From the NCBI RefSeq assembly GCF_900129755.1, contig NZ_FQWT01000004.1:310001-374000 (forward strand): a stretch of 64,000 nucleotides of DNA. Direction: 5' to 3'. Below, in pieces: positions 24,992 to 34,737 of the stretch (within the stretch, counting starts at the first letter, position 1; every line of letters starts with the position of its first letter). The notes under the pieces are model-generated. The model was not told the origin of the DNA and ran no database searches. It saw nothing but the letters and a program-made list of their open reading frames with translations. The stretch comes from Chryseobacterium oranimense. Its GTDB lineage: Bacteria; Bacteroidota; Bacteroidia; Flavobacteriales; Weeksellaceae. Made by a program: the position numbers and the translations under genes.

Positions 24992-26350
24992 ATGAATTCT
25001 CTAATAGATAAGTATAATATTCCCGGACCCCGTTACACGTCTTACCCTACTGTTCCTTATTGGGACGAAACTACGTTTTCGGCTGAAAAATGGAAAGAAA
25101 CCGTGATCCGGTCATTCCATGAAAGTAATTCAGAGGAGGGAATTTCTATTTATATTCACCTGCCTTTCTGCGAGGCCCTGTGTACGTTTTGTGCATGCCA
25201 CAAACGTATAACCAAACAGCATAGCGTTGAAATTCCTTATCTGGAAAGTGTTTTAAAGGAATGGAAACTCTATCTTGAACTGTTTGAAGAGAAACCGAAG
25301 CTGAAAGAGCTTCATCTTGGTGGTGGTACACCTACCTTTTTTTCGCCGAAAAATTTAAAGACCTTATTGGAAGGTGTTTTTGAAACGGTAGAAATTGCAG
25401 AACACCCTGAATTCTCTTTTGAAGGACATCCTAACAATACCACCAGAGATCATCTTCAGACTTTATATGATCTTGGCTTCAGAAGAGTAAGCTTTGGAGT
25501 TCAGGATTATGATCCTAAGGTTCAGAAGGCAATCAACAGGATACAGCCTTTTGAAAATGTAAAAAATGTGACGGAATGGGCTAAGGAAATCGGTTACAGA
25601 GGGATCAGTCATGATCTGGTATTCGGACTTCCGCACCAGACCTGGGAGGCAATGGAATATACGATCCGAAAAACAATGGAACTGAAGCCGGACAGGCTTG
25701 CCTTCTATTCTTATGCCCACGTTCCATGGGTAAAAGGAGTGGGACAGAGAGGATTTGATGAAAATGACCTTCCGAGCGGTGAAGAAAAACGCCGTTTGTA
25801 CGAAGACGGGAAAAAACTGCTGGAGAAGTTAGGATATATTGAAGTGGGAATGGACCATTTTTCCCTGGAACATGATGATCTGTACCAATCTTTAATCCAT
25901 AAAAAACTTCACAGAAACTTTATGGGGTATACTTCAAGCAATACCCAACTGATGATAGGTCTTGGAATGTCTGCTATTTCAGATTCCTGGTATGCTTTCG
26001 CCCAGAATGTAAAAACGGTGGAGGAATATCAGAAAATGGTGGAAGAAGGCAAAATTCCTGTAGTAAAGGGACATATCCTTAATGAAGAAGATCTTATCGT
26101 GAGAAGACATATTCTGAACCTCATGTGCCAGCTTGAAACTACCTTTACCGATAAAAATTCTTTCCCTGAACTTGAAAATGCATTTGAAATGCTGGAAGAA
26201 ATGGAAAGGGACGAATTGGTGGAAATCTTCAATAATCAGATCAAAATTACCGAAAAAGGACGGGCATTTACAAGAAACGTTGCGATGGTTTTTGACCTCA
26301 GAATGATGAGGAACAAACCGGAAACAAGGATTTTCTCTATGACGATATAA
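24992..26350 (+). CDS. hemN: Oxygen-independent coproporphyrinogen III oxidase (radical SAM)
   Basis: The protein is 452 residues long, full HemN length. IYIHLPFCEALCTFCACHK carries the radical-SAM cluster motif CxxxCxxC (Cys60, 64, 67) plus the following Cys69 found in true HemN. PGPRYTSYPTVPYW at the N-terminus and LHLGGGTPTF are also HemN-specific. It decarboxylates coproporphyrinogen III to protoporphyrinogen IX without oxygen, in the cytoplasm. The N-terminal PRYTSYP and the C-terminal domain separate it from HemW. It is monocistronic with a structured leader and a long terminator. Confidence 0.95.
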   Translation: MNSLIDKYNIPGPRYTSYPTVPYWDETTFSAEKWKETVIRSFHESNSEEGISIYIHLPFCEALCTFCACHKRITKQHSVEIPYLESVLKEWKLYLELFEEKPKLKELHLGGGTPTFFSPKNLKTLLEGVFETVEIAEHPEFSFEGHPNNTTRDHLQTLYDLGFRRVSFGVQDYDPKVQKAINRIQPFENVKNVTEWAKEIGYRGISHDLVFGLPHQTWEAMEYTIRKTMELKPDRLAFYSYAHVPWVKGVGQRGFDENDLPSGEEKRRLYEDGKKLLEKLGYIEVGMDHFSLEHDDLYQSLIHKKLHRNFMGYTSSNTQLMIGLGMSAISDSWYAFAQNVKTVEEYQKMVEEGKIPVVKGHILNEEDLIVRRHILNLMCQLETTFTDKNSFPELENAFEMLEEMERDELVEIFNNQIKITEKGRAFTRNVAMVFDLRMMRNKPETRIFSMTI

Positions 26351-26387
26351 AACAAAAGCGACTCAGATTTTGAGTCGCTTTTGTTTT
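26349..26387. terminator. Bidirectional terminator between hemN and the sugar dehydrogenase
   Basis: A 17-base perfect stem (26349-26365 with 26371-26387) has a GATTT loop, with A- and T-rich ends. It serves convergent genes and overlaps the hemN stop codon. Confidence 0.95.
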
Positions 26388-26423
26388 ATTTAAAAGGTTT
26401 TAAAAGAATCAAAATAGGTCATA

Positions 26424-27797
26424 TTATTTAATAATTAATTTCTGGCTGTAAGATTTCACGTCTCCTGATTTTATAATAAGATAATACGCTCCGGGAGGGA
26501 TTCCTGTGATATCAACGCTGCCGTCATTTTCAATCTTGACTTTTTCAAGCACTATTTTTCCTTCTGTACTGATGAGATCAATGGTATTATTCATGTCCGG
26601 AAGTCCCTCAATGAAAACTTTCTCTGAAGCCGGATTAGGATGGATGCTTACAGAAGGCAGGTTTGAAATTTCGTCCGTTGCCAGAGATCCTGTTGTAATT
26701 TTAAATATTTTTCCGCTGTTTACGGCTGCTACAAACAGCTCTTTTTGAGAATTCTCCCCGAAAGTGGAAAAATTATTGCCTGAACTTGCCGGTCCCCATA
26801 CAATGGAATTGTCCGGATTCATAAACCCTATCTGGGTAGAGCAATAATCTGCGAAGAAATATTTCCCCTGAAGTGCCGGATACTGGCTTCCTCTGTAAAC
26901 ATAGCCTCCGGTGATCGAGCATTTCCCGCCGGAATGATCATAGACAGCAGCCGGAAAAGTCATAGAAGCCATATTGCCGCATCCGGCCGTATTGTAAGCA
27001 TTGTTCCCTTCGTAGCAACGCCATCCGTAATTGATTCCGGCTTGTGTAATGGGCATTTTGTTGATTTCCTCAATTGCTCCCTGACCCACATCAGCAATCA
27101 TCACATTTCCTGTGGTGGTGTCAAATGAAAATTTCCATGCGTTTCTAAGTCCGTATGACCAGATTTCGTCCGCACCGGTTACTAAATTTCCTGCAAAAGG
27201 ATTTCCTGGTGGAATATTATATGGTCCTGTGGCATTCACGTCGATCCTTAACATTTTTCCCAGAAGTGAATTGATGTTTTGAGCGTTGTTGTTGGGGTCG
27301 CCACCGCTTCCGCCATCTCCTGTAACGATCCAGAGGTTTCCGTCGGGAGCAAAATGGATACTTCCTCCGTTGTGATTGTCAAACGGCTTGGGAATATTCA
27401 GAATGATCTTTTCGGAAGCAGGGTCTGCAATATCCGGATTGGTAGCGTTTACAGAATATCTTGCTACTGTAATATTTCCGTTCGAGGCATTGTTGTAATA
27501 CACGAAGAAATATCCGTTGGCAGAATACTGGGGATGAAATGCAAGCCCGAGAAGGCCTCTTTCTCCGCCATAAAGAACTTTAGAGCTGATATTCAGAAAA
27601 TCAGCACCATTGACTGTTCCGGTGGGCTGGACAATTTTGATGATTCCGTTCTGCTGTACGACGAAGAGACGGGTATCATTGGCGTTCGTAATTTCAACGG
27701 GACTGGTAAGCCCGGACGCAAATTCTACTAAATTAATGCTTTGAGCATTAACAATTAAAGAAGAAAAAACGCAGAGGGTAAAAAATAGTTTTTTCAT
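26424..27797 (-). CDS. Secreted PQQ-dependent sugar dehydrogenase-type beta-propeller with T9SS sorting domain
   Basis: The protein is 457 residues long. The signal peptide is MKKLFFTLCVFSSLIVNAQ. Residues 20-370 form a six-bladed propeller of the soluble glucose/sorbosone dehydrogenase (GSDH/HHIP) family. Motifs: GERGLLGLAFHPQY, HNGGSIHFAPDGNLWIVTGD (His near 143 as general base), LLGKMLRIDV, and YGLRNAWKFSFD. The last 75 residues (SIHPNPASEKVFIEG onward) are a T9SS C-terminal sorting domain. It probably oxidises aldoses at the cell surface or outside, if PQQ is available; no PQQ synthesis gene is in the window. Confidence 0.9.
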   Translation of the reverse strand: MKKLFFTLCVFSSLIVNAQSINLVEFASGLTSPVEITNANDTRLFVVQQNGIIKIVQPTGTVNGADFLNISSKVLYGGERGLLGLAFHPQYSANGYFFVYYNNASNGNITVARYSVNATNPDIADPASEKIILNIPKPFDNHNGGSIHFAPDGNLWIVTGDGGSGGDPNNNAQNINSLLGKMLRIDVNATGPYNIPPGNPFAGNLVTGADEIWSYGLRNAWKFSFDTTTGNVMIADVGQGAIEEINKMPITQAGINYGWRCYEGNNAYNTAGCGNMASMTFPAAVYDHSGGKCSITGGYVYRGSQYPALQGKYFFADYCSTQIGFMNPDNSIVWGPASSGNNFSTFGENSQKELFVAAVNSGKIFKITTGSLATDEISNLPSVSIHPNPASEKVFIEGLPDMNNTIDLISTEGKIVLEKVKIENDGSVDITGIPPGAYYLIIKSGDVKSYSQKLIIK

Positions 27798-27978
27798 AAT
27801 ATTTTGATATTTAGTGTATTGATAAATGAATGAAAATTTTATACCAATCGAAATTTGAAAATTTCATTACAATAAGGAAGAAAAATTATTAAATCTTAAA
27901 TAGAAGTTAAAACTCGGATATATCTGAAAATAAACCATTTCTGCTGTTAAAAAATTCATAAAATAATAATAAAATCAT

Positions 27979-27986
27979 TATATTTG
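27979..27986 (+). promoter_or_regulatory. -7 box of the secDF promoter
   Basis: TATATTTG (TAnnTTTG), 29 bases before the secDF ATG. A TTG at -33 is not evident. Confidence 0.5.
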
Positions 27987-28015
27987 CCGACTTAATTTAA
28001 CGTAGTTATAACAAA

Positions 28016-30925
28016 ATGCAAGGAAAAGGACTTATTACAATTGTTGCTATTGTACTAGGGTTAATTTGCTTAAATGAGCTATTACCAACTTGGTACGCCA
28101 GCAAAATTGAAAGGCAGGCGACTGCTGTTGCAGGAGACAATCCGGAAAAGTATCAGAAAGAAATTGCAAGACTTTCTAAGGATACTTTGAACCTGGGATT
28201 CACAAAACTTTATTACACAAAAGCCAAAGACAAGGAAATGAAACTTGGTCTTGACTTGAAAGGAGGGATCAACGTTCTTTTGGAAATCAACCAGAGAGAC
28301 CTGGTGAATGATTTAACCAATTATTCTACGAACCCTGTTCTTATTGAGGCTTTAAACAAAACTGATGAAGTTCAGAAGAATTCCACAAAATCTTATATTG
28401 ATAATTTCTTCGACCAGTTTGAAGCGATCAACAAGGCAAAAGGAACTAACCTTAAGCTGGCAGATCCTGAACTTTTCGGGAATACCAATTTATCAGAAAT
28501 CAAGTACAACACTTCTGATGATCAGGTAAAAAGTATTATCAAAAGAAGAATTGATCTTTCTGTAGGGACAGCTTTCGAGGTAATCAGAACCAGAATCGAT
28601 AAAATGGGTGCGGTGCAGCCTAACGTTCAGAGAGTACCTGGTACAGCAAGAATTTCTGTTGAAATGCCTGGTATGAAAGACATCGACAAGGTGAAGAAAA
28701 TGCTTCAGACTTCTGCAAAACTTCAGTTCTGGGAAGTACAGCAGGTTCCGGAAATGGCGCCATATTTCCAGACATTGACTACAATGGTGGCTATAAAAGG
28801 AGATTCTATGGGAGTTGCGAAGAATATCAACTTCATGAACCTTTTAAACCTTGACAAATTAAGATCAAATGGTGTTGCCAGCGTAAAGCTTTCTGATACT
28901 GCTGTTGTAAACAAAATCTTAAATAGCAAAGTTGGTCAGTCATTACGTCCTGCCAACATTAAATATACCCAGTTCATGTGGGGGTACAAACCTGAAGCTA
29001 CAGATACTGAAAGTTTAGTATTGTACGCAATCAGAGGGAATATCAACCAGAAAGCTCCGGTAGACGGTGCTGTTGAAAGCGCAAGCATTGGCTATGATGA
29101 GCTGAGCAGAGTGGTAGTAGATATGCAGATGGACTCCAAAGGAGCTAAAGAATGGAAAACATTAACTGAGAAAAACGTAGGTAAACCAGTTGCTGTAACG
29201 CTTGACGGAAGAGTATATACTGCACCGAACGTTGTGGGTGCTATTCCTAACGGTAGAACTCAGATCTCTGGTAACTTCTCTCAGGAAGAAGCTAAGGAAC
29301 TGGTAGATGTTTTGGGAGCAGGTAAATTACCGGCAGGTGCAAAAGTAGTTCAGGCTACGGTAGTGGGACCTTCATTAGGACAGGAATCTATTAACGCAGG
29401 GGTTATCTCATTTGCTATCGCATTTTTAATTATTATTGTTTACATCATTTTCTATTACGGTGGTGCAGGAGTGTACGCGGTAATTGCAATGATTGTTAAC
29501 TTATTCTATATTTTCGGAATTATGGATTCCGGAGACTTTACCCTTACACTTCCTGGTATCGCTGGTATCGTTCTTACAATGGCCATGGCCGTGGATACGA
29601 ACGTAATCATCTACGAAAGAACCAAAGAAGAACTATTCGCAGGTAAAAGCATTCTTGAAGCTTATAAAGACGGTTTCAAACATGCATTAAGTGCGATTGT
29701 TGATGGTCACTTAACGACATTATTAACGGCTGGTGTACTTTTCTTATTCGGAACGGGACCTATTAAAGGATTCGCTTTGACTTTAGGAATTGGTATCTTA
29801 ATGACATTCTTTACTTCTGTACTGCTTTCAAGAGTAATGATCTTCTCAAGACTGAATAAAGGAAAACACCTTTCTGTATGGACACCTCCTACAAAAAATC
29901 TATTCAGAAATACATGGATCGATTTCATCGGAAAGAGAAAATATGCTTATATCGTTTCTGCTGTTTTAACGGTTGTTTGTATTGCATCTATTGCTATTCA
30001 CGGATTCAAATACGGAATCGATTTTACAGGAGGTAGAAACTACGTGGTAAGATTTGACAAAGCAGTTAATGCTGAAGACGTTGAACAGAACCTAATAAAA
30101 GTATTCAAAACTGAAGACGGTAAAAACTCTTCTGTTGAAGCAAAAACTTTCGGAAACGACAAGCAGTTGAAGATCTCTACAGATTACCTTATTGAAGATG
30201 AATCTTTAAAAGCTGACCAGACAATAGAGCAAAAACTATATGAAGGGTTAAAAACACATTTACCTGTCAATGTAACATTGAGCGATTTCAAATCTGCGGA
30301 TAAAGACCATGCGGGAATTATTTCTTCTGAGAAAGTAGGACCTACGGTAGCAGACGATATCAAAACTCATGGTGTGCTTGCAGTAGTAGCTGCTTTGGCC
30401 GGTATCTTTATCTACATTTTGTTAAGATTCAGAAAATGGCAATTCTCACTAGGAGCTGTTGTAGCATTATTCCACGATGCGGTAATTATTTTAGGAGCTT
30501 ATTCATTGCTTCATAAATTTATGCCGTTCAATATGGAGATCAATCAGGATTTCGTTGCAGCAATCCTTACTGTATTGGGATATTCAATTAATGACACCGT
30601 TATTATCTTCGACAGAATCAGGGAGTATCTGAGAGAAAAGAAATCTTTAACATTAGCCGGATTATTTGATGACTCTATTTCAAGTACATTGGGTAGAACA
30701 TTCAACACTTCATTCACAACGATCCTTGTAATTTTAGCCATCTTCATTTTTGGAGGTGATAACCTTAGAGGATTTATGTTTGCTATGTTGATCGGTATCG
30801 GATTCGGTACGTATTCATCTATCTTTATTGCATCAGCTATCGCTTATGACTTCCTTAAGAAAGGAAAAGAAGAAGGTGTGCATGGTAAAACAACGACCAG
30901 CAAAGAAGTGCTTGCTTCAAAGTAA
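28016..30925 (+). CDS. secDF: Protein translocase SecDF, fused
   Basis: This 969-residue protein joins SecD and SecF. The SecD half (1 to about 620) begins with one helix, then LGLDLKGGINVLLEIN (about 77-92), a periplasmic P1 domain, and helices carrying MAMAVDTNVIIYERTKEEL. The SecF half follows from about 630, with FKYGIDFTGGRNYVVRF and LTVLGYSINDTVIIFDRIREYL. It uses the proton gradient to pull proteins through SecYEG. The fusion is normal in Bacteroidota. The N-terminal region between the first helix and P1 is longer than in E. coli SecD. It is monocistronic, with its own promoter and terminator. Confidence 0.97.
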   Translation: MQGKGLITIVAIVLGLICLNELLPTWYASKIERQATAVAGDNPEKYQKEIARLSKDTLNLGFTKLYYTKAKDKEMKLGLDLKGGINVLLEINQRDLVNDLTNYSTNPVLIEALNKTDEVQKNSTKSYIDNFFDQFEAINKAKGTNLKLADPELFGNTNLSEIKYNTSDDQVKSIIKRRIDLSVGTAFEVIRTRIDKMGAVQPNVQRVPGTARISVEMPGMKDIDKVKKMLQTSAKLQFWEVQQVPEMAPYFQTLTTMVAIKGDSMGVAKNINFMNLLNLDKLRSNGVASVKLSDTAVVNKILNSKVGQSLRPANIKYTQFMWGYKPEATDTESLVLYAIRGNINQKAPVDGAVESASIGYDELSRVVVDMQMDSKGAKEWKTLTEKNVGKPVAVTLDGRVYTAPNVVGAIPNGRTQISGNFSQEEAKELVDVLGAGKLPAGAKVVQATVVGPSLGQESINAGVISFAIAFLIIIVYIIFYYGGAGVYAVIAMIVNLFYIFGIMDSGDFTLTLPGIAGIVLTMAMAVDTNVIIYERTKEELFAGKSILEAYKDGFKHALSAIVDGHLTTLLTAGVLFLFGTGPIKGFALTLGIGILMTFFTSVLLSRVMIFSRLNKGKHLSVWTPPTKNLFRNTWIDFIGKRKYAYIVSAVLTVVCIASIAIHGFKYGIDFTGGRNYVVRFDKAVNAEDVEQNLIKVFKTEDGKNSSVEAKTFGNDKQLKISTDYLIEDESLKADQTIEQKLYEGLKTHLPVNVTLSDFKSADKDHAGIISSEKVGPTVADDIKTHGVLAVVAALAGIFIYILLRFRKWQFSLGAVVALFHDAVIILGAYSLLHKFMPFNMEINQDFVAAILTVLGYSINDTVIIFDRIREYLREKKSLTLAGLFDDSISSTLGRTFNTSFTTILVILAIFIFGGDNLRGFMFAMLIGIGFGTYSSIFIASAIAYDFLKKGKEEGVHGKTTTSKEVLASK

Positions 30926-30946
30926 TATATACTACAATAAATAAGT

Positions 30947-30977
30947 AAGGCCGCTTCTTTCGAAGCGGCCTTTTTTT
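30947..30977 (+). terminator. Rho-independent terminator after secDF
   Basis: AAGGCCGCTTC (30947-30957) pairs perfectly with GAAGCGGCCTT (30962-30972) around TTTC, and seven Ts follow. Confidence 0.96.
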
Positions 30978-30983
30978 GTGCGG

Positions 30984-31137
30984 GATGTGGGTTTTGAGTT
31001 TCGGGTTTCAGAGTGTAGCCGATTTGGGTTACAGTTTTTTTAAAGTTTAGATTCTAAATTGAAATTTGATATCCGGGCCTGCATCCCCGCATCCCGAAAC
31101 CCAAAACCCAAAACTCGAAACCGGGAACCCGAAACTC
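30984..31137. repeat. Degenerate GTTTCGAG-type intergenic repeat, two opposed arms
   Basis: Arm one (about 30984-31013) reads TGTGGGTTTTGAGTTTCGGG and continues. Arm two (about 31070-31137) has GCATCCCGAAACCC, AAAACCCAAAACTCGAAACC and GGGAACCCGAAACTC. The arms are in opposite orientation and could fold on each other. The family and the position (just after a terminator, just before a promoter) are as at 2725-2900. Confidence 0.7.
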
Positions 31138-31179
31138 TTCAAAATTCGCAATTTAGAACCATTATATTTCGGATTTCAT

Positions 31180-31187
31180 TAATTTTG
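31180..31187 (+). promoter_or_regulatory. -7 box of the MFS pump gene
   Basis: TAATTTTG ends 7 bases before the ATG at 31195, which fits a near-leaderless transcript. Confidence 0.5.
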
Positions 31188-31194
31188 CAGCATT

Positions 31195-32433
31195 ATGGAA
31201 AACTCAAAGAAAAAAGCGGCCATTGGCTTTATATTTATTACCTTACTGATTGATATTACAGGCTGGGGGATTATTATCCCTGTGGTTCCCAAATTAATTG
31301 AGGAACTGATCCATGCCGATATCAGCGAAGCAGCAAAATATGGCGGCTGGTTGGGTTTTGCCTATGCATTTACTCAGTTTATCTTTTCTCCTGTGGTAGG
31401 AAATCTGAGTGATAAATATGGAAGAAGACCCATTATCCTGATTTCCCTTTTTGGATTTGCAGTAGATTATATTTTGCTGGCGCTTGCACCAACTATATGG
31501 TGGCTTTTCGTGGGAAGGATTATTGCCGGGCTTACGGGAGCAAGTATAACAACTGCAAGTGCTTATATTGCCGATATTTCTACAGATGAAGACAGAGCCA
31601 AAAACTTTGGGCTTATTGGGGCTGCATTTGGTCTCGGATTTATTATAGGACCGGTATTGGGAGGAATCTTGGGAGAATATGGTGCCAGAGTACCTTTCTA
31701 TGCGGCAGCAGGCTTATGTCTTTTAAATTTCCTTTACGGCTATTTCGTCCTTCCTGAAAGCTTAGATAAAAAGAAAAGAAGAGAATTCGACTGGAAACGT
31801 GCCAATCCTGTTGGCTCATTTAAATTTTTAGGAAAGCACCCGGAAATTTCAGGACTGATCTTTGCCCTGATCTTAATTTATATAGCCGGCCATGCCGTAC
31901 AGAGTAACTGGAGCTTTTTCACCATGTATAAATTCAACTGGACCGAAAAAATGGTAGGAATTTCTTTAGGTGTGGTAGGATTACTGGTAGGTTTGGTCCA
32001 GGGCGGATTAATACGTTGGACGACTCCAAGGCTTGGTGAGCAGAAAAGTATATATTACGGACTTGCTCTGTATGCAGTGGGGATGCTTCTTTTTGCTTTT
32101 GCTTCCGAGGGCTGGATGATGTTTGTATTTCTGGTACCATACTGTCTGGGAGGGATCTGCGGACCTGCACTGCAGTCGGTGATTACGAAAAGTGTTCCTT
32201 CCAACGAGCAAGGAGAGCTCCAGGGAGCTTTAACCAGTTTAATGAGTGCCACTTCCATCATAGGACCGCCGCTGATGACCAATCTGTTTTACTTTTTTAC
32301 CCATGATGAAGCCCCATTTAAATTTTCAGGAGCCCCGTTCTTCCTGGCATTTATTTTAATGGCGGTAAGTGTGGTAATGACTTACTCGACTTTTCAGAAA
32401 AAAGACAAAAAACCGATTAAAAATGATTTCTAA
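31195..32433 (+). CDS. MFS transporter, TetA/TCR-like drug:proton antiporter family
   Basis: The protein is 412 residues long with 12 predicted membrane helices. Motif A is [12 protein letters not shown] (about 68-79), and the N-terminal [16 protein letters not shown] with Asp matches the TetA/TCR group. The repeated [20 protein letters not shown] and [10 protein letters not shown] (motif C, antiporter-specific) support export by proton exchange. Chromosomal TetA-like pumps of this group in Chryseobacterium are common and need not confer tetracycline resistance. Drug specificity is not assigned. Isolated gene with its own promoter and terminator. Confidence 0.9.
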   Translation: MENSKKKAAIGFIFITLLIDITGWGIIIPVVPKLIEELIHADISEAAKYGGWLGFAYAFTQFIFSPVVGNLSDKYGRRPIILISLFGFAVDYILLALAPTIWWLFVGRIIAGLTGASITTASAYIADISTDEDRAKNFGLIGAAFGLGFIIGPVLGGILGEYGARVPFYAAAGLCLLNFLYGYFVLPESLDKKKRREFDWKRANPVGSFKFLGKHPEISGLIFALILIYIAGHAVQSNWSFFTMYKFNWTEKMVGISLGVVGLLVGLVQGGLIRWTTPRLGEQKSIYYGLALYAVGMLLFAFASEGWMMFVFLVPYCLGGICGPALQSVITKSVPSNEQGELQGALTSLMSATSIIGPPLMTNLFYFFTHDEAPFKFSGAPFFLAFILMAVSVVMTYSTFQKKDKKPIKNDF

Positions 32434-32457
32434 ATCAAAAGAGAGTAAATTATAAAA

Positions 32458-32488
32458 AAACAGGGAAGCCCTTAAGCTTCCCTGTTTC
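32458..32488. terminator. Bidirectional terminator between the MFS gene and the lipoprotein gene
   Basis: AAACAGGGAAG (32458-32468) pairs with CTTCCCTGTTT (32477-32487). A-rich and T-rich flanks serve both strands. Confidence 0.92.
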
Positions 32489-32513
32489 TATTGAAATATA
32501 GTGTTTGAGATTT

Positions 32514-33458
32514 TTACGGATAAAGTGATTTTGTACCGTTGCTTACGATATTACTTCCCAATCCTGAAAAAGATACAGAAAAGTTACTGCTGTTGAAACT
32601 TAATGAACCGGTTGGAGTACACAGCCCAAGCGCATACCTGCACTGGCCGTAAGCTCCGGTTCTTTTGGTCACTTTACTTTCACTTTTCGCTTTCCCAAGG
32701 CTGATATTTCCCCAGTCGCTTACATCCACATTGGAAACTGTAGAACCGGAATAATAAATAGTAATCTGGTAGCCGATTTCACCTCTTTTAGAACCCCAAA
32801 GCCAGTTGGCGGTCCACCATTGCTTGTACCATTTTGAAGCTACTTTGGCCTGTGAATTGATAGGAGAAGTTTCAGAATTTCCTCTTGTATCCATCATGAC
32901 AAGGCCTGCAAATACATTGTCCCAGATAATTCCTGATTCATTGTAAAAGCATAGTGAGGTAAACTCTTCTCCCTTATAGTTCCAGGAAATTTCAAGAACC
33001 TCAGTTCCTGTTTTGATCTGCTCTGAAGCTGCTTCTTTCAAGCCTTTCTGAGCTTCAGATAATTGGTCACCTGAAAATAATGATCCAATTTTACTTACTT
33101 TTACCGTTTCTGGTTCAAGAATGTTTCCTTCTGCCGTAAACTGGTTTCTGTCTGAAATGAGGTCCTGGGAGATTTCAATGCCTTTCTGTGTAGAAAGCTT
33201 CCCTAAAATAGTAATTCCAGTGATCTGAAGATCGTTTTTCAAATACTGTTCAAGATTTTTCTTTGAATCATTAATCTGAGCCTGAACATGATCCGGAACG
33301 GCCTTTAAGCCCGGAGTGATTTCCTTTTTCAAGTCAGAGGCTGAAACTTTGGCAGCAGGAGATTCCTGCGGCATTTCACTGGTTTCATCCTGACAGGCGG
33401 TAAGCGTTAATACCGATATAACGGCAAAAAGCTTAAAAGTGGTTACAAGTTTTTTCAT
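32514..33458 (-). CDS. Hypothetical lipoprotein (314 aa)
   Basis: The signal MKKLVTTFKLFAVISVLTLTAC ends in a lipobox at Cys22. An Asp/Glu/Pro-rich linker follows, then an alpha/beta region (about 45-160). A Trp-rich stretch KWYKQWWTANWLWGSKRG sits at about 208-225. The C-terminal domain is rich in Ser/Gly strands and has two Cys (QCRYALGLCTPTG) that could form a disulfide. I do not recognise the family. The second half, with alternating strands and a C-terminal SFSGLGSNIVSNG, looks like a small beta sandwich on the cell surface. It is a single gene with a shared terminator and no informative neighbour. Confidence 0.78.
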   Translation of the reverse strand: MKKLVTTFKLFAVISVLTLTACQDETSEMPQESPAAKVSASDLKKEITPGLKAVPDHVQAQINDSKKNLEQYLKNDLQITGITILGKLSTQKGIEISQDLISDRNQFTAEGNILEPETVKVSKIGSLFSGDQLSEAQKGLKEAASEQIKTGTEVLEISWNYKGEEFTSLCFYNESGIIWDNVFAGLVMMDTRGNSETSPINSQAKVASKWYKQWWTANWLWGSKRGEIGYQITIYYSGSTVSNVDVSDWGNISLGKAKSESKVTKRTGAYGQCRYALGLCTPTGSLSFNSSNFSVSFSGLGSNIVSNGTKSLYP

Positions 33459-33831
33459 AATAAAAATATTAAATGGTTTTGTCTAATAAATATAGTAAAA
33501 TTAATTATAAATCTCTATTTATTGAATTAAATATTTGTTAATTGAAAATTGTGAAAATTTAATAGATGAATAAATAATCGAAGGATAAAATGTATTATGA
33601 ATGTCAGTTATGAATTTTTCTTTGCAAATGAAAAGTGAATTTTTAAAGGTGAAATCAAGAATATTTAAGATCAAATAATGACTCTGCTTGCCGGTTTCCA
33701 TTCTATAAAAACGCTCAAACCTTATAACTCGTAACTCGAATCCCGGGACACCCAGTACTCAAAATTCTTAAAATTTGTTTAAAATTTTAGTTTACGGTAA
33801 ATAAATGTATAAACTTTCGTAATTTTACCAA
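33459..33831. other. Non-coding gap with a short CTCGAA-type repeat
   Basis: These 373 bases have no supported gene. A 60-codon minus-strand frame (33519-33701) has no signal, family or start context. From about 33712 to 33766 there are AACTCGTAACTCGAATCCCGG and CCCAGTACTC, a single-arm copy of the degenerate repeat. The 3' end carries the tatA -7 box. Confidence 0.6.
33820..33827 (+). promoter_or_regulatory. Variant -7 box of the tatA operon
   Basis: TAATTTTA differs from TAnnTTTG only in the last base and ends 4 bases before the tatA ATG. Confidence 0.4.
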
Positions 33832-34167
33832 ATGGAATTAAGCATTGGAGAAATGGCACTGATCGCGGTAGCGATTGTTGTATTATTCGGTCCGGATAAA
33901 CTCCCTCAGATAGCGCGTGACTTAGGTGCAGGCGTTAGGAAAATGCGTGGAGCAGTGGAAGACATTAAAACTGAGATCATGAAGGAAACGGATAACCCTG
34001 TTTCTGAGATCAAGCGCGAAATTGAGAAGGTGAAGGATGCAGCAAAAGATTTCAATCCCATGAAAGATATTGAAAAAGATATCGTAAAGGAACCTTTAGC
34101 TACCAATGAACCTCCAAAACTTAAGCCTGCCGATGACGAAACTTACGAAGGGCCTATAAGCAGATAA
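33832..34167 (+). CDS. tatA: Twin-arginine translocase subunit TatA/E-type
   Basis: The protein is 111 residues long. One short N-terminal helix (about 6-21, EMALIAVAIVVLFGPDKLP) carries the conserved FGPDKLP hinge, followed by an amphipathic helix (ARDLGAGVRKMRGAVEDIKTE) and a charged, mostly disordered tail. It is a pore-forming component of Tat export of folded proteins. The long charged tail resembles TatB as much as TatA; Bacteroidota often have several TatA-like proteins plus a TatC elsewhere. The PAP2 gene follows after 3 bases, so the two are co-transcribed, though a functional link is unclear. Confidence 0.9.
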   Translation: MELSIGEMALIAVAIVVLFGPDKLPQIARDLGAGVRKMRGAVEDIKTEIMKETDNPVSEIKREIEKVKDAAKDFNPMKDIEKDIVKEPLATNEPPKLKPADDETYEGPISR

Positions 34168-34170
34168 TTC

Positions 34171-34737
34171 ATGGAGGAGATTATTCAGGAAGATAAAAAG
34201 GTTTTTCTATATCTTAATAATTTGGGCGATTCCTCTTTCGACCAGTTTTGGATGCTGATTTCCAGTACCTGGATCTGGGTACCGCTTTATGTCATATTCC
34301 TTTACTTTTTATACAAAAATTATAAGCTAAGGTCTTTAGTTTTCATTCTTATATTTATAGGATTGGGAGTTACGGTTTCCGATCAGCTGGCAAGTGTTTT
34401 CAAATTCGGGGTAGCAAGGCTAAGGCCCTGTCACGATCCGAGTCTGGAACCTTTTATGCGGATTGTAAAATGTGGCGGACAGTACGGTTTTTATTCTGCC
34501 CACGCATCCAATACTTTCTTTCTGGCAGCTTATTTAAGTATTTTATTGAAAAAGAAACTTAATTGGTTTCCATATGCTATATTTGCATGGGCTGTGGTAG
34601 TTTCTTATAGTCGTATATATTTAGGAGTGCATTTCCCGATAGATATTTTGGTGGGGGCGTTTGTTGGATCTTTATTGGGAGTAATATTTGGAGTACTCGC
34701 CAAAAAAGTCATCAACAAACAAAATATACCTTCATGA
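34171..34737 (+). CDS. PAP2-family membrane phosphatase
   Basis: The protein is 188 residues long with about five helices. The three-part phosphatase signature is present: KFGVARLRP (motif 1, KxxxxxxRP), YSAHASNT (motif 2, with SAHA in place of PSGH and the His kept), and SRIYLGVHFPID (motif 3, SRxxxxxHxxxD). It dephosphorylates a lipid phosphate on the outer face of the inner membrane, such as undecaprenyl diphosphate, phosphatidate or lipid A; the substrate cannot be told. It lies 3 bases after tatA and overlaps the next gene by 4 bases (ATGA). Confidence 0.92.
   Translation: MEEIIQEDKKVFLYLNNLGDSSFDQFWMLISSTWIWVPLYVIFLYFLYKNYKLRSLVFILIFIGLGVTVSDQLASVFKFGVARLRPCHDPSLEPFMRIVKCGGQYGFYSAHASNTFFLAAYLSILLKKKLNWFPYAIFAWAVVVSYSRIYLGVHFPIDILVGAFVGSLLGVIFGVLAKKVINKQNIPS

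Noticed and set aside
31195..32433. Acquired tetracycline-resistance gene
   Set aside because: It is TetA-like only at family level, with local base composition and no mobile flanks; resistance cannot be claimed.
33519..33701. 60-codon minus-strand frame upstream of tatA
   Set aside because: AT-rich, no signal, family or promoter; the gap is better read as non-coding.
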